37,500 bases of DNA. Source: Prorocentrum cordatum (lineage: Eukaryota; Sar; Dinophyceae; Prorocentrales; Prorocentraceae). A program made the translations under genes and the position numbers. Each line of letters opens with the position of its first letter. Within the stretch, counting starts at the first letter, position 1. The notes beneath the pieces were generated by a model. It was not told where the DNA came from and searched no databases. It worked only from the letters and a program-made list of their open reading frames with translations. This document shows positions 9,126 through 18,453 of the stretch, one piece after another. The DNA is taken from positions 72,501 through 110,000 of the forward strand of contig CAUYUJ010014275.1 in assembly GCA_963575745.1 (NCBI GenBank). Direction: 5' to 3'.

Positions 9126-10044
9126 TCACCAGGCTCGAACGGTAGGTCTTCCCGCTTTGCCCGCTTCTCACCCAGCCTGTCCGCTGCCATTTGTGATCTG
9201 GGGCTTGGGGGATTTCCTCCCGCGCCCGCCTTAGACGCGCCTTAAATATCCCGCCTTAGACCATCACGCGCTGTACTCCTTCACGGGAAACAGCGCTTCC
9301 CATCCATATCCTCATGTCTACTCTCCCCCTTCCTATCGTGGGCGGGGTACGTAACCATGTCCACGGCCTTGCGGTTCAGACTTTTCGGCCGTGACCCCGT
9401 GTGCACAAAGCGGTTTTGAATGGGTGTCTCGCGCGGGACGCCCGCGCGCTTGCGTGTCCACGGGGTCGCGCCTCCCTGTCGAAATTGGAAAGGCATGGAT
9501 ATGGGCATGTTCGTCGCCCCTGATCTTGCAAGTGGCCACTTCGGCCACCGCGGCCGCCGCTCCGCCGTCCCCTGCACGAATGGAGCTGCCGGCCGGGCCT
9601 GGTTTTGCGCGTGCCGCAGAGCCGGGAACCCCCGGGGTGTCGCCTTCGCCGCCGTCGCGCACGCCGGGAAAAGTTGCGGCGGCATGACGGGTGGGCCCAG
9701 TGATCGGAAACGACGATAGGGACGAATAGCCGAAGGGCGGGCATCACACGTTTTCGCCGGAAAGCTTCGCTGAAAACGTGGACCGTCGGCGACCGTCGGC
9801 GCCGATGTATACATGTATTGCCACCCCAGCTTTCCGCCCCCTATCGTCGCCCACGAACAAATCGCGCGCAGGGCAGAGGGGAGGGGGCTTCTTTGGCACA
9901 CGGCGCCCGTGAGGGTTGAAACCTTCCCCGTCATGATGGGTGAGCCGTAAATATGGGGGCCGGCTGGGGATCTGAGGTGGGCACGTAATATTGGTTCTGG
10001 CCAGCAGGAAGCGAGCTAGACGGCTTTCTGCTTTTTCCAGGCTC
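9126..10044. other. No supported gene
   Basis: Overlapping open frames occur on both strands but none has a recognised motif. A short direct repeat GACCGTCGGC occurs twice near 9780-9800. Confidence 0.5.
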
Positions 10045-10135
10045 TGGGGGCCGCTCTTGGTCCTGGGAGGGTCAAGAACGGGTCCAGGATGAAAAACTCC
10101 ACCAGATGGACCCCAAGAGGGGTCCGGGGACCGAT
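10045..10135 (+). repeat. Dispersed repeat family R2, copy 1
   Basis: Contains GGGAGGGTCAAGAACGGGTC and CAGGATGAAAAACTCC followed by GGACCCCAAGAGGGGTCC. Related segments lie at 18025-18170, 18535-18690, 21055-21220 and 22430-22575, where the core is GGGACCGTCAAGAAATGGCT followed by CAGGATGAAAAGCC and GGGGTCCAGACCTCTG. This is the most divergent copy. Confidence 0.5.
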
Positions 10136-10399
10136 TTGGAACAGATTTTGCTCCCTTCCCATCAAGCTCAGACCACCTGGCCGCTTCCAACGTTGGCACA
10201 CGTGCCCCCCCCAATGTGACCAATGTGCCCATAGGGCTCAGCAGGGCCAGGGGCAGCGAAGGGGAGGAGGGAATGCGTGGGGCCTGGGTGCTCGCGTGTC
10301 GCCTCGGGTGGAAGAGGTGGTTGTCGGATTTCTTCCCGACGTGCTGTTCAACTGTTGCGGTGTCTTTGCGACTTGTATGTAACGGTGCCACTTGGTAGC

Positions 10400-10660
10400 T
10401 TAGCGTGGAATAATTATGTTGGTGTTGGTATGTGTAGTTGAGGTGTACGTGGTGGGCTTGGTTGTATTGGTCTCAGTGCTCCTAATGGTCATGTGGTTCG
10501 AGGAGGGCATGGCGGGCGTAGTGACCGTGGTGGACTTGGTCACCAGTGATCGCAGCTGGCGTAAGAGGTCATGGTGGTCATAGTGGTCGTGATGTTCTCA
10601 GTGATCTTCGTGGGCTTCGAGGTCTCGATGGTCCTTGAAATCGCAGCGGCACAGGGCGAC
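10400..10660 (+). repeat. Degenerate GTGGTC-type minisatellite
   Basis: Irregular repetition of GTGGTCATG, TGGTGG and GTGATC words. The sequence is richer in T and G than its surroundings. No fixed period could be established by eye and no gene is seen. Confidence 0.4.
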
Positions 10661-10746
10661 GTGACAGCAGCCCGAAGCGGAGGTTTTAAGTCGTTGGGTG
10701 TATTCTATGGTTGATAGTGCTTGAGGACGGTTCTAGTTCGGCCACA

Positions 10747-10815
10747 CGCAGAGGGGGTAGGGGGAAGGGGGAAGGCTTCTAAGAAGCCTTCCCCCTGCCC
10801 CTACCTACCTCTGCG
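10747..10815. repeat. Imperfect palindrome, about 34-bp arms, almost no loop
   Basis: The left arm begins CGCAGAGGGGGTAGGGG and ends GGAAGGCTTCT. The right arm begins AAGAAGCCTTCC and ends CTACCTACCTCTGCG. The arms pair with a few mismatches and small shifts around a centre near 10781. Confidence 0.8.
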
Positions 10816-10929
10816 AACCGCCAACCAGCAGCAGTTAACTCCTCACGGCACGTTCCGCCGACCCTGAGGAGAGCGACGACGACGGCGACGGTTGGGAGCA
10901 ATCGCAAACGTTTTTGCGCAAGTTTCGCT

Positions 10930-12310
10930 CTGGGAGTCTCTTAGAGGCCTCTCGGAGCCTTTCTTGGGTTTTCTCTCGCAAGTTTCTGGGAGCTTTCGGA
11001 GTCTTCCTGGAGGTCTCTTGAGAAGTCAGGGGAGCATCGCGTAGGCAGTTTTGAGACCTCTTGGGGCTTGTTGGGGGCAGTTAGGAAGCTTCTTGGGGAT
11101 CGTTCTTAAACCTCTTGGGGGTTTCTCGGGGGCCTGCTTGCGATCTCGGGGTCATCTAGGGGCGAAGACCTCGCAATGTCAGTTCAAGTTCTTTGTCCTG
11201 AGCCCCTCTAGGAGTCTTCTTGAGGCCCTCTGGGGCCGTCTTAGGGGCCTCGTGGCAACTTTTGGGGCCCTCTTGCGCAGTCTTGGGGCCTTCTTAGAAG
11301 ACTCTTAGGCAGTTTTTGGCCGATCTCTGGGGCCTCTTGGGCAGTCTGGGACGCTGTGAAGACGAGAAAAGCGAATATGCTAGAAGAGTATGTTTTCCCT
11401 GAGGACTGGGACGGTTTTGTTTCTCGGGGCCCTCGTGGGGATTCTCCTGGGGCCCTCTTGGGACGTCTTGGAAGCCTTTTGGGCTGTCTTGAAGCCATTT
11501 TGGGTGTCTCGGAGCGCTCTGAGGCCGTCCCGGGACCTATTTGGACTGTCTCTAGGGCTCCGTTTCACCCAATAGTCTCCGTTTCACCATTTCTGGCCTT
11601 CGGCCCATCCCGTCACGGTGCTTGGGTTGTGGATCAGAGTTCGCAGGGATGCTTCTTCGGGTCTCTTCGGAGCGCTCTCGGGGGCCTCTTGTAGGCAATT
11701 GTGGGGCCTCTTGGGAGCCTCTTGGGGGCCTCTCGGGGGCCTCTCGGGGGCCTCTTGGGGCCTCTTGGGGGCCCCTCCGGGCCAAGGGCTCGACATGTTT
11801 GTTCGGGTCCCCATTTGGGCCCCCTCTTGGAGCCGTCTTTGGGGCCTCTTGGGCCGTCTTGCGCGCCGCTTGGGCCGCCTTGGGGCCCTCTTGGTCCGTT
11901 GTGGGGCCCTCTTGGGGGCCTCTTGGGCCGCCTGGGGGCGATCTTGGGGCCCTCTTGGGCTGTCTTGGGCGCCTCTTGGGCCGACTTGGGGCCCTCTTGG
12001 TCCGTCTTGGGGCCCTCTTGGGGGCCTCTTGGGCCGCCTGGGGGCGATCTTGGGGGCCTCCAGGGCCGTCTGGGAGCGTCGGGCGAGAACAACTTACAAA
12101 CACCTCAAGAAAATCAATGATTTTAGTCTCTTGGGGCACTTTTGGGCGGCCTCTTGGGGGCTTCTGTGGGCGTCTTGGACTGTCTAGGGGCTATCTGGGG
12201 CGTCTTGGAGCGATATTTCGACGTCTCTAGGCCCAATTGGACCATCTCGGGAGTCTCTTGAAGCTCTCTTGGCTCGTTTTGGAGCCCTCTTGGGCCCCTT
12301 ACGAACCCTC
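10930..12310. repeat. Degenerate CTTGGGGCC minisatellite region
   Basis: Words such as TCTTGGGGGCCTCTTGG recur irregularly over about 1.4 kb and are densest at 11690-12060. Within it a block beginning TTGGTCCGT at 11891 is repeated from 11997, an offset of 106 bp. Several frames on both strands are open (Gly/Leu/Trp-rich on plus, Pro/Arg-rich on minus), which follows from the repeat composition. No gene is supported. Confidence 0.75.
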
Positions 12311-12529
12311 GTGATCGAGGATTCAGGCTCAGGGGACCAGGCAGTGGACCCGAGGACACGCCCACTCCGTGCCCAGCGGCACTGTAGCGGATTAATGTGG
12401 AGGAGATAGACCCCTCCCCGAAGGTGACGAAGGGGGTTGAAAACGCCCTTGAGGGCGGGTGGGATTCGGGTCGTCGGTGGTCTGGGAGTGGAAGAGGAGC
12501 TTAACTGCTTGCTCTGTTCATCCTCTTCG

Positions 12530-12551
12530 TCCGTAGCCGTTGTGGCTTAAG
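12530..12551 (+). other. Relict spliced-leader sequence in the DHHC gene 5' region
   Basis: Reads TCCGTAGCCGTTGTGG then CTTAAG. Against the dinoflagellate leader three of 22 positions differ (A to G, T to G, C to T), and the terminal AAG is kept. My estimate of chance matches this good in the window is about 2e-4 under equal base frequencies. It lies 110 nt before the DHHC ATG, no other ATG lies between, and its TAA closes the upstream reading frame of the gene. A relict leader also provides an AG usable as a trans-splice acceptor (known for dinoflagellates; inferred here). Confidence 0.65.
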
Positions 12552-12661
12552 GTAACGGTGCCTCGCTTACGCACAAGAAACAGGTGGCTCTGCTCAGGCC
12601 CCCCCGCACAGTGGCCCGCCGCTGCGCGTCTCCATACCAGGCAGGTGCCGACCAGTCTGCC

Positions 12662-13624
12662 ATGCCTTTCGAGGAGGAGGAAGAGGAGCCCGAGGCGTAC
12701 CAGGGGGCGGGTCTCCGATTCGGTGAGCTGAGCAAGCTGACCCCAGTGCTCATAGTCATATCAACCATCGTGTCTCTCTACATGGAGTACGTCGTGCTGC
12801 ACTGCCTGCGCCTTCTGCAGCTGGACCTGCCCCCAGACCTGAGAGACACTGACGACGAGAAGCGCGGCTACTGCGAGCTCGCGGTCTTCCACATGTTCAC
12901 TGGCCTGCTGCTGTACTGCTTGGCGAAGTGCTTCCTGACATTCCCGGGGACGATTCCCGACGGTGGCGCCTGGGACATGCGTGCTGGCACTGCAAGCACC
13001 CAGAGGGCGCCGGGGGCCCCCACCAGCCTGCCGCTGCTCGAGAAGAAGTCCGGGGGAGAACGGCGGCACTGCAAGTGGTGCCAGAAATTCAAGCCCGACC
13101 GCACGCATCACTGCCGCGTCTGCAACATCTGCGTGCTGAGAATGGACCACCACTGCCCGTGGGTCTACAACTGCATCGGGTTTCGCAATCACAAGTACTT
13201 CTTCCTGTTGGTGTTCTACGCGGAGATCGATTTGCTGTACATCAGCGCCACGATGCTGGAATCTGTCTGGTGGGCTACCAGGACGGACGTGACCCTGGAG
13301 ATGCTGTTCCTGCTGACGCTCGGCGAGGCTTACGCCCTCCTCGTCTCGGTGGCCATCGGGACCTTCCTGATCTTCCATGTCTGGCTGATGGCCAAGGCCA
13401 TGACAACGCTCGAGCTCTGCGAGAAGCAGGCGAAGAAGGTGAGCGGGGGCTTCTTCGGCGCCCTCACGGGCAGCTCTTCTGCCTACAGCCAGGACTCCTA
13501 CAGCAACGTCTGCGAGGTCCTCGGCGACAACCCGCTCCTTTGGCTTCTGCCCTGCGCTCTGCCCTCCGGCGACGGCATGACTTTCGCGCGGAGGGAGCCT
13601 GCGGCACTGGTGACCCGGGGATAG
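12662..13624 (+). CDS. DHHC-type protein S-palmitoyltransferase, 320 aa
   Basis: Transfers palmitate to cysteines of membrane-associated proteins; an integral membrane enzyme of the endomembrane system. Residues 137-180 form the cysteine-rich domain ([20 protein letters not shown] then [20 protein letters not shown]). The catalytic DHHC is at 162-165 and the paired zinc-binding Cys/His are present. Four membrane segments fall near 25-50, 72-98, 180-206 and 216-244, two on each side of the domain. The family TTxE motif is TTLE at 248-251, and NVCEVLG at 282-288 matches the NxxxVFG-type C-terminal motif. Length is normal. The start is the first ATG after the relict leader. The frame also opens upstream with GTG at 12584, but eukaryotic initiation there is unlikely and TAA 12548-12550 closes it. 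The gene is intronless and strongly GC3-biased, consistent with a retrocopied gene. No poly-A remnant is visible. Specific paralogue and substrates cannot be assigned. Confidence 0.92.
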   Translation: MPFEEEEEEPEAYQGAGLRFGELSKLTPVLIVISTIVSLYMEYVVLHCLRLLQLDLPPDLRDTDDEKRGYCELAVFHMFTGLLLYCLAKCFLTFPGTIPDGGAWDMRAGTASTQRAPGAPTSLPLLEKKSGGERRHCKWCQKFKPDRTHHCRVCNICVLRMDHHCPWVYNCIGFRNHKYFFLLVFYAEIDLLYISATMLESVWWATRTDVTLEMLFLLTLGEAYALLVSVAIGTFLIFHVWLMAKAMTTLELCEKQAKKVSGGFFGALTGSSSAYSQDSYSNVCEVLGDNPLLWLLPCALPSGDGMTFARREPAALVTRG

Positions 13625-15030
13625 GTGGGGGGCCTGATGCCTGGCAGCGGGGTTCCTGGTGGATGCCTTGGCCCGTGTGAGTGTGTGGTTCTCAAGTATG
13701 TAGTTTACCGTCGTCGTCCTCCTCTTTCTCCTCCTCCTCGTCCTGGCAGCCGAGCTCTGCGATGATGGGGGCGCCCCCAGAATTATCACTAGACCGCGTG
13801 ACGTTGGCCTCATTGGAGCACATGCCATGCCATGCCATGCCATGCCATGCCATGCCATGCCTCGTCCTCGTCGTTGTCGTGCTAGCTTCCGGAACGCGGG
13901 GGGGGTCGCTTCCGAGGGGCGAGAAAGATGGGATGCGGGGGTGCTTCCGGCAGGGCAGGTCCAAGGGGGGGGGGTAGCTGAGGGGGTGCCCTCCCCACCT
14001 TTCGGGGTGCGCCTCGGGCGCGCTCTCGCCCTCCTTTCGATAATACAACTTTTTCCTCTTGCTCCGCATCCTCCACACCTACATTTATTCAGTCGGAGTA
14101 TTCGTCGTCTCCTTCCCCCCACAGATGGCCAGGGCCTGGGAGTATCGCGCCCCCGTCAGCGCGTCTACGCGTAGGATGGGCCGTTTTGTTGTTGTTGTTG
14201 AGGGGGGGTCACATCTTTTTCGACTCCGAGCGTTCTCGGTCCTTCTGAACTGTGCTCTCGCTGCCGTGTGGGTTCTTTTTTGGATCGAGGCTTCGCTCCC
14301 GTCACTCAGAATTGTGCCCTCGCCGAAACGCGAACTACTTTTCTGGGCTCGAGCCGTTCGTCACTGCTGCCTCTCCCCTCCTTCCCCTCCTTCCTCGCTC
14401 CCCCCTCTTGCTCGCCCCGCTCCTCCCGTTCCATTCCAGTGCGTTTCGTCCCTCGTTCCTCACCCGCCTCTTCCTCCTGCGGATCCTCTCGGGGGCGGAA
14501 AAGAGGGGGGTGATGACTAGGGGGGGGTGGATATCATGGCGGGGGTCATGATATTTCCCCAGATTTCATGGCGCCTCTTCTTATTTCATTACGTCCCTGG
14601 CCCCCCCGCTGGGCCGCGCACATGCCGCCGGTCATGATTTGCACCCCCCCCTCTTGGACACCCCCCTCTTGGCCGCTCCCGATCCTCCTCAGCCGCCACC
14701 TCCTCCTATGTGTGCAGCTCCCGTTGTTCCGATTGCGCATCACACGGCGCTCTTCACTTCCAGGTCTTGCGCTATTATGACACACGTCTGCGGAACACCG
14801 AGAACACACCCACGCAGCGGGAAAGGATCGGTGATGTGGGGGGGACGATGCCAGATATGGCGCGAGCGCACCTATCACCGAGCGCGTTCCACTACTCGCA
14901 GAGTGCCTACTCGCAAAAGTCCGAGAAGAACATGTCTGCTTCGACGCAAGTTGCCGTAGATCCCCCGTGGCGGATCCGGGCCACTCGCGAGCAGTTACCT
15001 CGCGAGCAGCGGAACGCGCTCGTCTGACCC
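13625..15030. other. No supported gene; pyrimidine tract and CATGC microsatellite
   Basis: A pyrimidine tract ending in CAG (about 13708-13750) could be a splice or trans-splice acceptor. A pentanucleotide run (CATGC, about 8 units) lies at 13821-13861. CT-rich sequence continues through about 14370-14480. No coding segment was recognised on either strand. Confidence 0.55.
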
Positions 15031-15036
15031 AGTTTG

Positions 15037-15217
15037 CCCCCCTCCCTCCCTCCCCGCCCCTCCCTCCCCGCCCCCACCCCCCCCCTTCCCCCCTCCCCCC
15101 CCCCACCCCACCCGCCCCCACCCCCCGCCCCTCCCCGCACCCACCCCCAGTTTGCCCCATCCCGCCCTCCCCCCCCGCCCCCTCCCCGACCCCTCCCCGT
15201 CCCCCCCCCGCCCCCCG
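15037..15217. repeat. C-rich, nearly G-free tract (about 180 bp)
   Basis: Runs of C with occasional T, A and isolated G, so the minus strand carries many G-runs able to form G-quadruplexes. The word CCCAGTTTGCCCC occurs at 15028-15040 and again at about 15147-15159, suggesting an internal duplication with an offset near 119 bp. Confidence 0.85.
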
Positions 15218-15304
15218 CTGCGTGCCACCGTCGGCCCACGGTCTGCACGCACGAAATGGGTACGGTAGGTCTGCGTCGTGTCGACCAGCAGCGACCCCAG
15301 CGCG

Positions 15305-15400
15305 GGCGTTCAAGGTTGAACGCCGCCGGCGACCCAGAATCGATCGATGTTGAACGATCGGACGTTGCGGCAGCGGCCGATCGTTCAAGGTTGAACGATC
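15305..15400. repeat. Pair of GG-centred TTCAA/TTGAA palindromes
   Basis: GGCGTTCAAGGTTGAACGCC at 15305-15324 and a 22-base palindrome at 15379-15400 (GATCGTTCAA-GG-TTGAACGATC) share the centre GTTCAAGGTTGAAC. A half site, TTGAACGATCG, lies between them at 15350. Confidence 0.8.
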
Positions 15401-15601
15401 CAGCGCGGTGTCAGGAACCAACGCCAGGGTCGACACGGCACGGACCTGCAGTACGGAAATGATGCCGATTCCGGTGCTCGTCCTGGAGGGTCATCGTGCG
15501 GTCGGAGTCTCATGACAGCATGGTCCTGGCAGTTTCGCTGCACGTCTGCGTTTCCCACACGCACCAGATCCAAGAGGCCGTGGCCTCCCCCCCCAGCTAT
15601 C

Positions 15602-15821
15602 TGGACGCCCGAAACGGGTACGGAAGAAAGAATGGGCAGGATGCCCAACAGCAATCCCTGTTCCTTCTGAACAGGATTCGCTGTCCACGCCGCCGCGGCC
15701 TGTGTCCATTCGAGACAGAAGGCCGCCTGCCCAACAGCGGCCGCTGTTGGCTTGGGACAACATTTGCTGTTGGGCGTTGTACCCATTCTTTCGGTACCCA
15801 TTTCGGGCGTCCAAACTGTCG
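15602..15821. mobile_element. Non-autonomous inverted-repeat element, about 220 bp
   Basis: Left end GGACGCCCGAAACGGGTACG with AAAGAATGGG just inside. Right end, reversed, GGACGCCCGAAATGGGTACC with GAAAGAATGGG just inside. Further in, GCCCAACAGCAA-type words and a perfect 20-bp palindrome CCAACAGCGGCCGCTGTTGG (15731-15750) add secondary structure. A related single end occurs near 15245 (CACGAAATGGGTACGG). No coding capacity and no clear target duplication seen. Confidence 0.6.
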
Positions 15822-15850
15822 GCCCACGGGCTGAGGTTCGCACTTCGGAG

Positions 15851-15984
15851 GTCGGTGGACCTCCCACCCCGACATGTCGATCCAGGAATTGGCCGTTTTC
15901 GCGGGGGCGCCGCGGCCGTTCTTTTTGCGGGCCCAGGTCCGTCGGTTTCGGTCCTAGGCCGCTTTCACTACAGGGAGGTTTACT
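15851..15984. mobile_element. Diverged relative of the 173-bp element at 18723
   Basis: Shares, in order, GGTGGACCTCCCACCCCGAC, ATGTCGAT, GGCCGTTTTCG, GGCGCCGCGGCCGTT and a closing TTTCACTA...GGGAGGT with 18723-18895. The ends are still partly inverted (GGTGGACCTCCC against GGGAGGTTTACTC). Confidence 0.55.
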
Positions 15985-16011
15985 CAATGGAGTTTTGTCC
16001 ACCGCCGAGAT

Positions 16012-16255
16012 TCGTATTTGGTTTTCAGTATTTCGACGCGCCAGCGTTGAGTCGGGCATGTCCCTCTACAGGAGGAATATATTCAAAAGTAGTCCAAAAG
16101 GAGTCTGGCCAGGTTTTTTGGATTATTTTTGAGCATTATTCGTATATTTTTCGGACAATCTTTTATTTTTCGTTCAAACTTCGCCTGTAGGGGGACATGC
16201 CCGACCTAATGCTAAGATTCATATTTTTTCAGTACTTCGACGAGCCAGTGCTAGG
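16012..16255. mobile_element. AT-rich inverted-repeat element between direct repeats
   Basis: Inverted ends 16051-16072 and 16184-16205 match at 21 of 22 positions (GTCGGGCATGTCCC then TCTACAGG on the left). Matching continues more loosely outward to about 16041 and 16215. The 110-bp interior is far more AT-rich than the region. Outside lie two ~35-bp direct repeats (TTTTCAGTATTTCGACGCGC near 16022 and TTTTCAGTACTTCGACGAGC near 16227). No ORF of note. Confidence 0.7.
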
Positions 16256-16259
16256 CTGT

Positions 16260-16750
16260 CCGCGCCACCATCGCCCACGCCGTTGAGCGTGACGTGCCCG
16301 CGCGGGCGACCCTGGCCTTGGCCAGTCCGGCCCGTAGTTTTGAGCAAATGGTAACGGCGCGATCCCAATCCCAATCTTCCTCCCAACCGCAGTGCGCCAC
16401 CGGTCGAGGCTTCGGGGCGTTTCGGTCGGTTCTCGGCGGTTTTCCAGGTTCGGGACGTGCTCCAGCAGCTGCGCCTCGCCGGGAGTTGTCCCAGGGAGCT
16501 CGGACCGTCCCGAGCTGCCGCCGGAAACCTGCATTTGGAACCAAAAACCGAGGTCGGGGTTCGTTCCAGCGATCCGAGGCGGCCCACTGCATGCACGGCG
16601 ATGTCGTGTAGCCGGGCGCAGCCGACCCTCGTGGGCGAAAATCCGAAGCTGCGGCCCCGCGGGCCCCGCCTCTCTGGGCCCCGACCTTCGCGAAGACGGG
16701 GCGTGTTTTCGCGGAGGCTCTGCGCGGAGCGTGCCCTCGGCAACACCCCA
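16260..16750. other. No supported gene
   Basis: A minus-strand ATG ORF (16534-16229, 101 aa, containing LLEHVPNLENRREPTETPRS) exists, but plus-strand frames are equally open and no motif is recognised. Confidence 0.45.
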
Positions 16751-16937
16751 ACATACTTATACTATATGTGCGTCGCCCCCCCAGGGGCGACGCGCGCACC
16801 GAGAAATCTTATAGTATATGCGTCGTGGCGTGCGCTTTCTGGCCACACCGCTCGGGAAACGATATACTACAAGATGGGTATACTACATATTCGGGTCGGA
16901 CGCGCGCCTCCAAGGAGGACACATAGTATTAGTATGT
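16751..16937. mobile_element. Compound inverted-repeat element with nested hairpins
   Basis: Outer ends ACATACTTATACTATATGTG (16751-16770) and CACATAGTATTAGTATGT (16920-16937) are inverted with one mismatch and a 2-base shift. Inside, GCGTCGCCCC/GGGGCGACGC forms a 10-bp hairpin (16770-16793), and CTTATAGTATAT (16808) pairs with ATATACTACAAG (about 16862). No clear target duplication. Confidence 0.65.
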
Positions 16938-16939
16938 CT

Positions 16940-17639
16940 CTGTGCGTCCCATGCCCGTGCGGCCGCGTATCGGCGGGAACGCGGCCCGGAATCTAGATCG
17001 CGCTGGCGCGGATACGGACATCTTCGCCGCTCGTGAGATGCGATTCGATTCCGAGTTTTTGCCGATCAGGCCTGATCGGCGCCTCCCTGGGCCAGCTCCC
17101 CTCCCCAGGCCCACTCCTGGCGAGCCCCCAGGGCCAGAGAACAGCCCTCCCCGGGAGGCCAGAATAGGGGAGCCCTGCAATCCGACGCCGCGAAGCAACT
17201 GCAAACCAGCGAAAACCAAGGACGGAACCCCGTGGAGATCGTTCTCTTATTCATTGTTTTGCCGAACGGCGCGGGCCCTCGCACCGCCTCTCTGGCCCCC
17301 CCATGGAGTAGATCTTAGCTGTTTTCGGCTCCCGTTTCAAGCAGGTGGGTTTTCCCCCGTAGGACGCACTGTTGCAAACAGTCGCGTGAAGCAGGGGTCC
17401 AGAGCCAGAACCCCCCCCTCCCCCCCCCGCTTCCCCCCAATGTCGAAACGCCGAATAAGAAAACGTTCACATGGATCCCGGCCTCGATGACCGATCTCCA
17501 GCAAACTTCGGGCCGAACGAAAGACGGGATAGGGAAAGAGGGGGGTACGAAATCTGCTGCACGCAGCTGGTTTCGGCCCCGTCGCCGGGTCCATCCCTCG
17601 ACACATGGGCGCCTCCTGGCACCGGGAGGCCCTGGGAAA
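16940..17639. other. No supported gene
   Basis: GC-rich sequence with open frames on both strands and no recognised motif. A C-run lies near 17410-17430. Confidence 0.5.
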
Positions 17640-18179
17640 GGCAGCTGCGTGAGCTGATTCTCTACCCTACCCTTTGCTATCCCCCCCTATCGATTCCCCC
17701 GATAATCCCTGTGTGCGCGCCCCCGAAATACGTATCTGGGATCGAGGGATCGCGTCGCATCGCCTTGGTACATCGGGGATGCGGCGCGACCTTCCGGACC
17801 CACTCTGGTCCGGCCACTTTGCTATCCTCCCTTTTCGTTCCCCCCTGCCCCCCAAAGTCAAACTTGGCACGCGCGGGGGAGACTGCGGTCGAGGTGCAAC
17901 TCATCAGACCCACCGCCAACTTTGAACATTGGGGGGAGGGGGAGGCGTGGACAGATGAATGTGGCATGAGTGTTCGCTATTTTTCCCGAGGCCTGGACGG
18001 GAGGTTTTTCGGTGCTATCGGTTTCCGTGGGCCCTCACTGGGCCCCGGGACCGTCAAGAAATGGCTCAGGATGAAAAGCCAGTCTCTTGGAAGGGGTCCA
18101 GACCTCTGAGGGTCACGCCGTGAAAAAATCACGACGTCGGGTGTGTGGGGTCGGCGGCGAGCGAGGGGGGGGAAGTGAG
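17640..18179 (+). repeat. Segmental duplication A (540 bp), first copy
   Basis: Nearly identical to 22045-22585 in the same orientation; I counted about eight differences by eye. The copy ends at GGGGGGGGAAGTGAG. It contains an R2 repeat (18025-18170). The open frames inside are shared with the other copy and not recognised. Confidence 0.92.
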
Positions 18180-18262
18180 AAGGGGAAGGCCCTCTGAGAA
18201 GGCGGCGGGGCTCTCAGAGGCCCTCGCACCTTTTCCGAGGTCTGTATCCCCCCCTTTCGTCG
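18167..18262 (-). repeat. Inverted copy of the CTCAGAAGGC dispersed repeat
   Basis: Its reverse complement reads AAGGTGCGAGGGCCTCTGAG then AGCCCCGCCGCCTTCTCAGA, matching the copies at 18.9 and 21.3 kb. It starts where duplication A ends. Confidence 0.6.
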
Positions 18263-18453
18263 TTCGTTCCCCCCGAAAGAAAGCCGACCCCTTCGGTGCC
18301 CACCCCCTCGCCTCGCTCCGAGGCGTGGGCAGGCGGCGCGAGGGGAGCCCCGAGGGCGAGGGCCTCGCCACGCCAGCGGCTCGTCACGGAGGGAGGCGGT
18401 GAGGTCGCGCCCGACAGTGCGGCACCTCTCGTCGTCGGGGAGCCCCGGGGGGG

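Noticed and set aside
11490-11510. GAAGCCATTTTGGGTGTC as a leader relic
   Set aside because: Match fades after CCATTTTGG, and the surrounding CTTGGGG minisatellite makes such words likely.
12584-12661. Upstream GTG-led extension of the DHHC protein
   Set aside because: GTG is not an expected nuclear start, and the first ATG after the relict leader is at 12662.
12761-14122. 453-codon minus-strand frame opposite the DHHC gene
   Set aside because: Shadow of a GC3-biased gene; the plus strand has the conserved domain and motifs.
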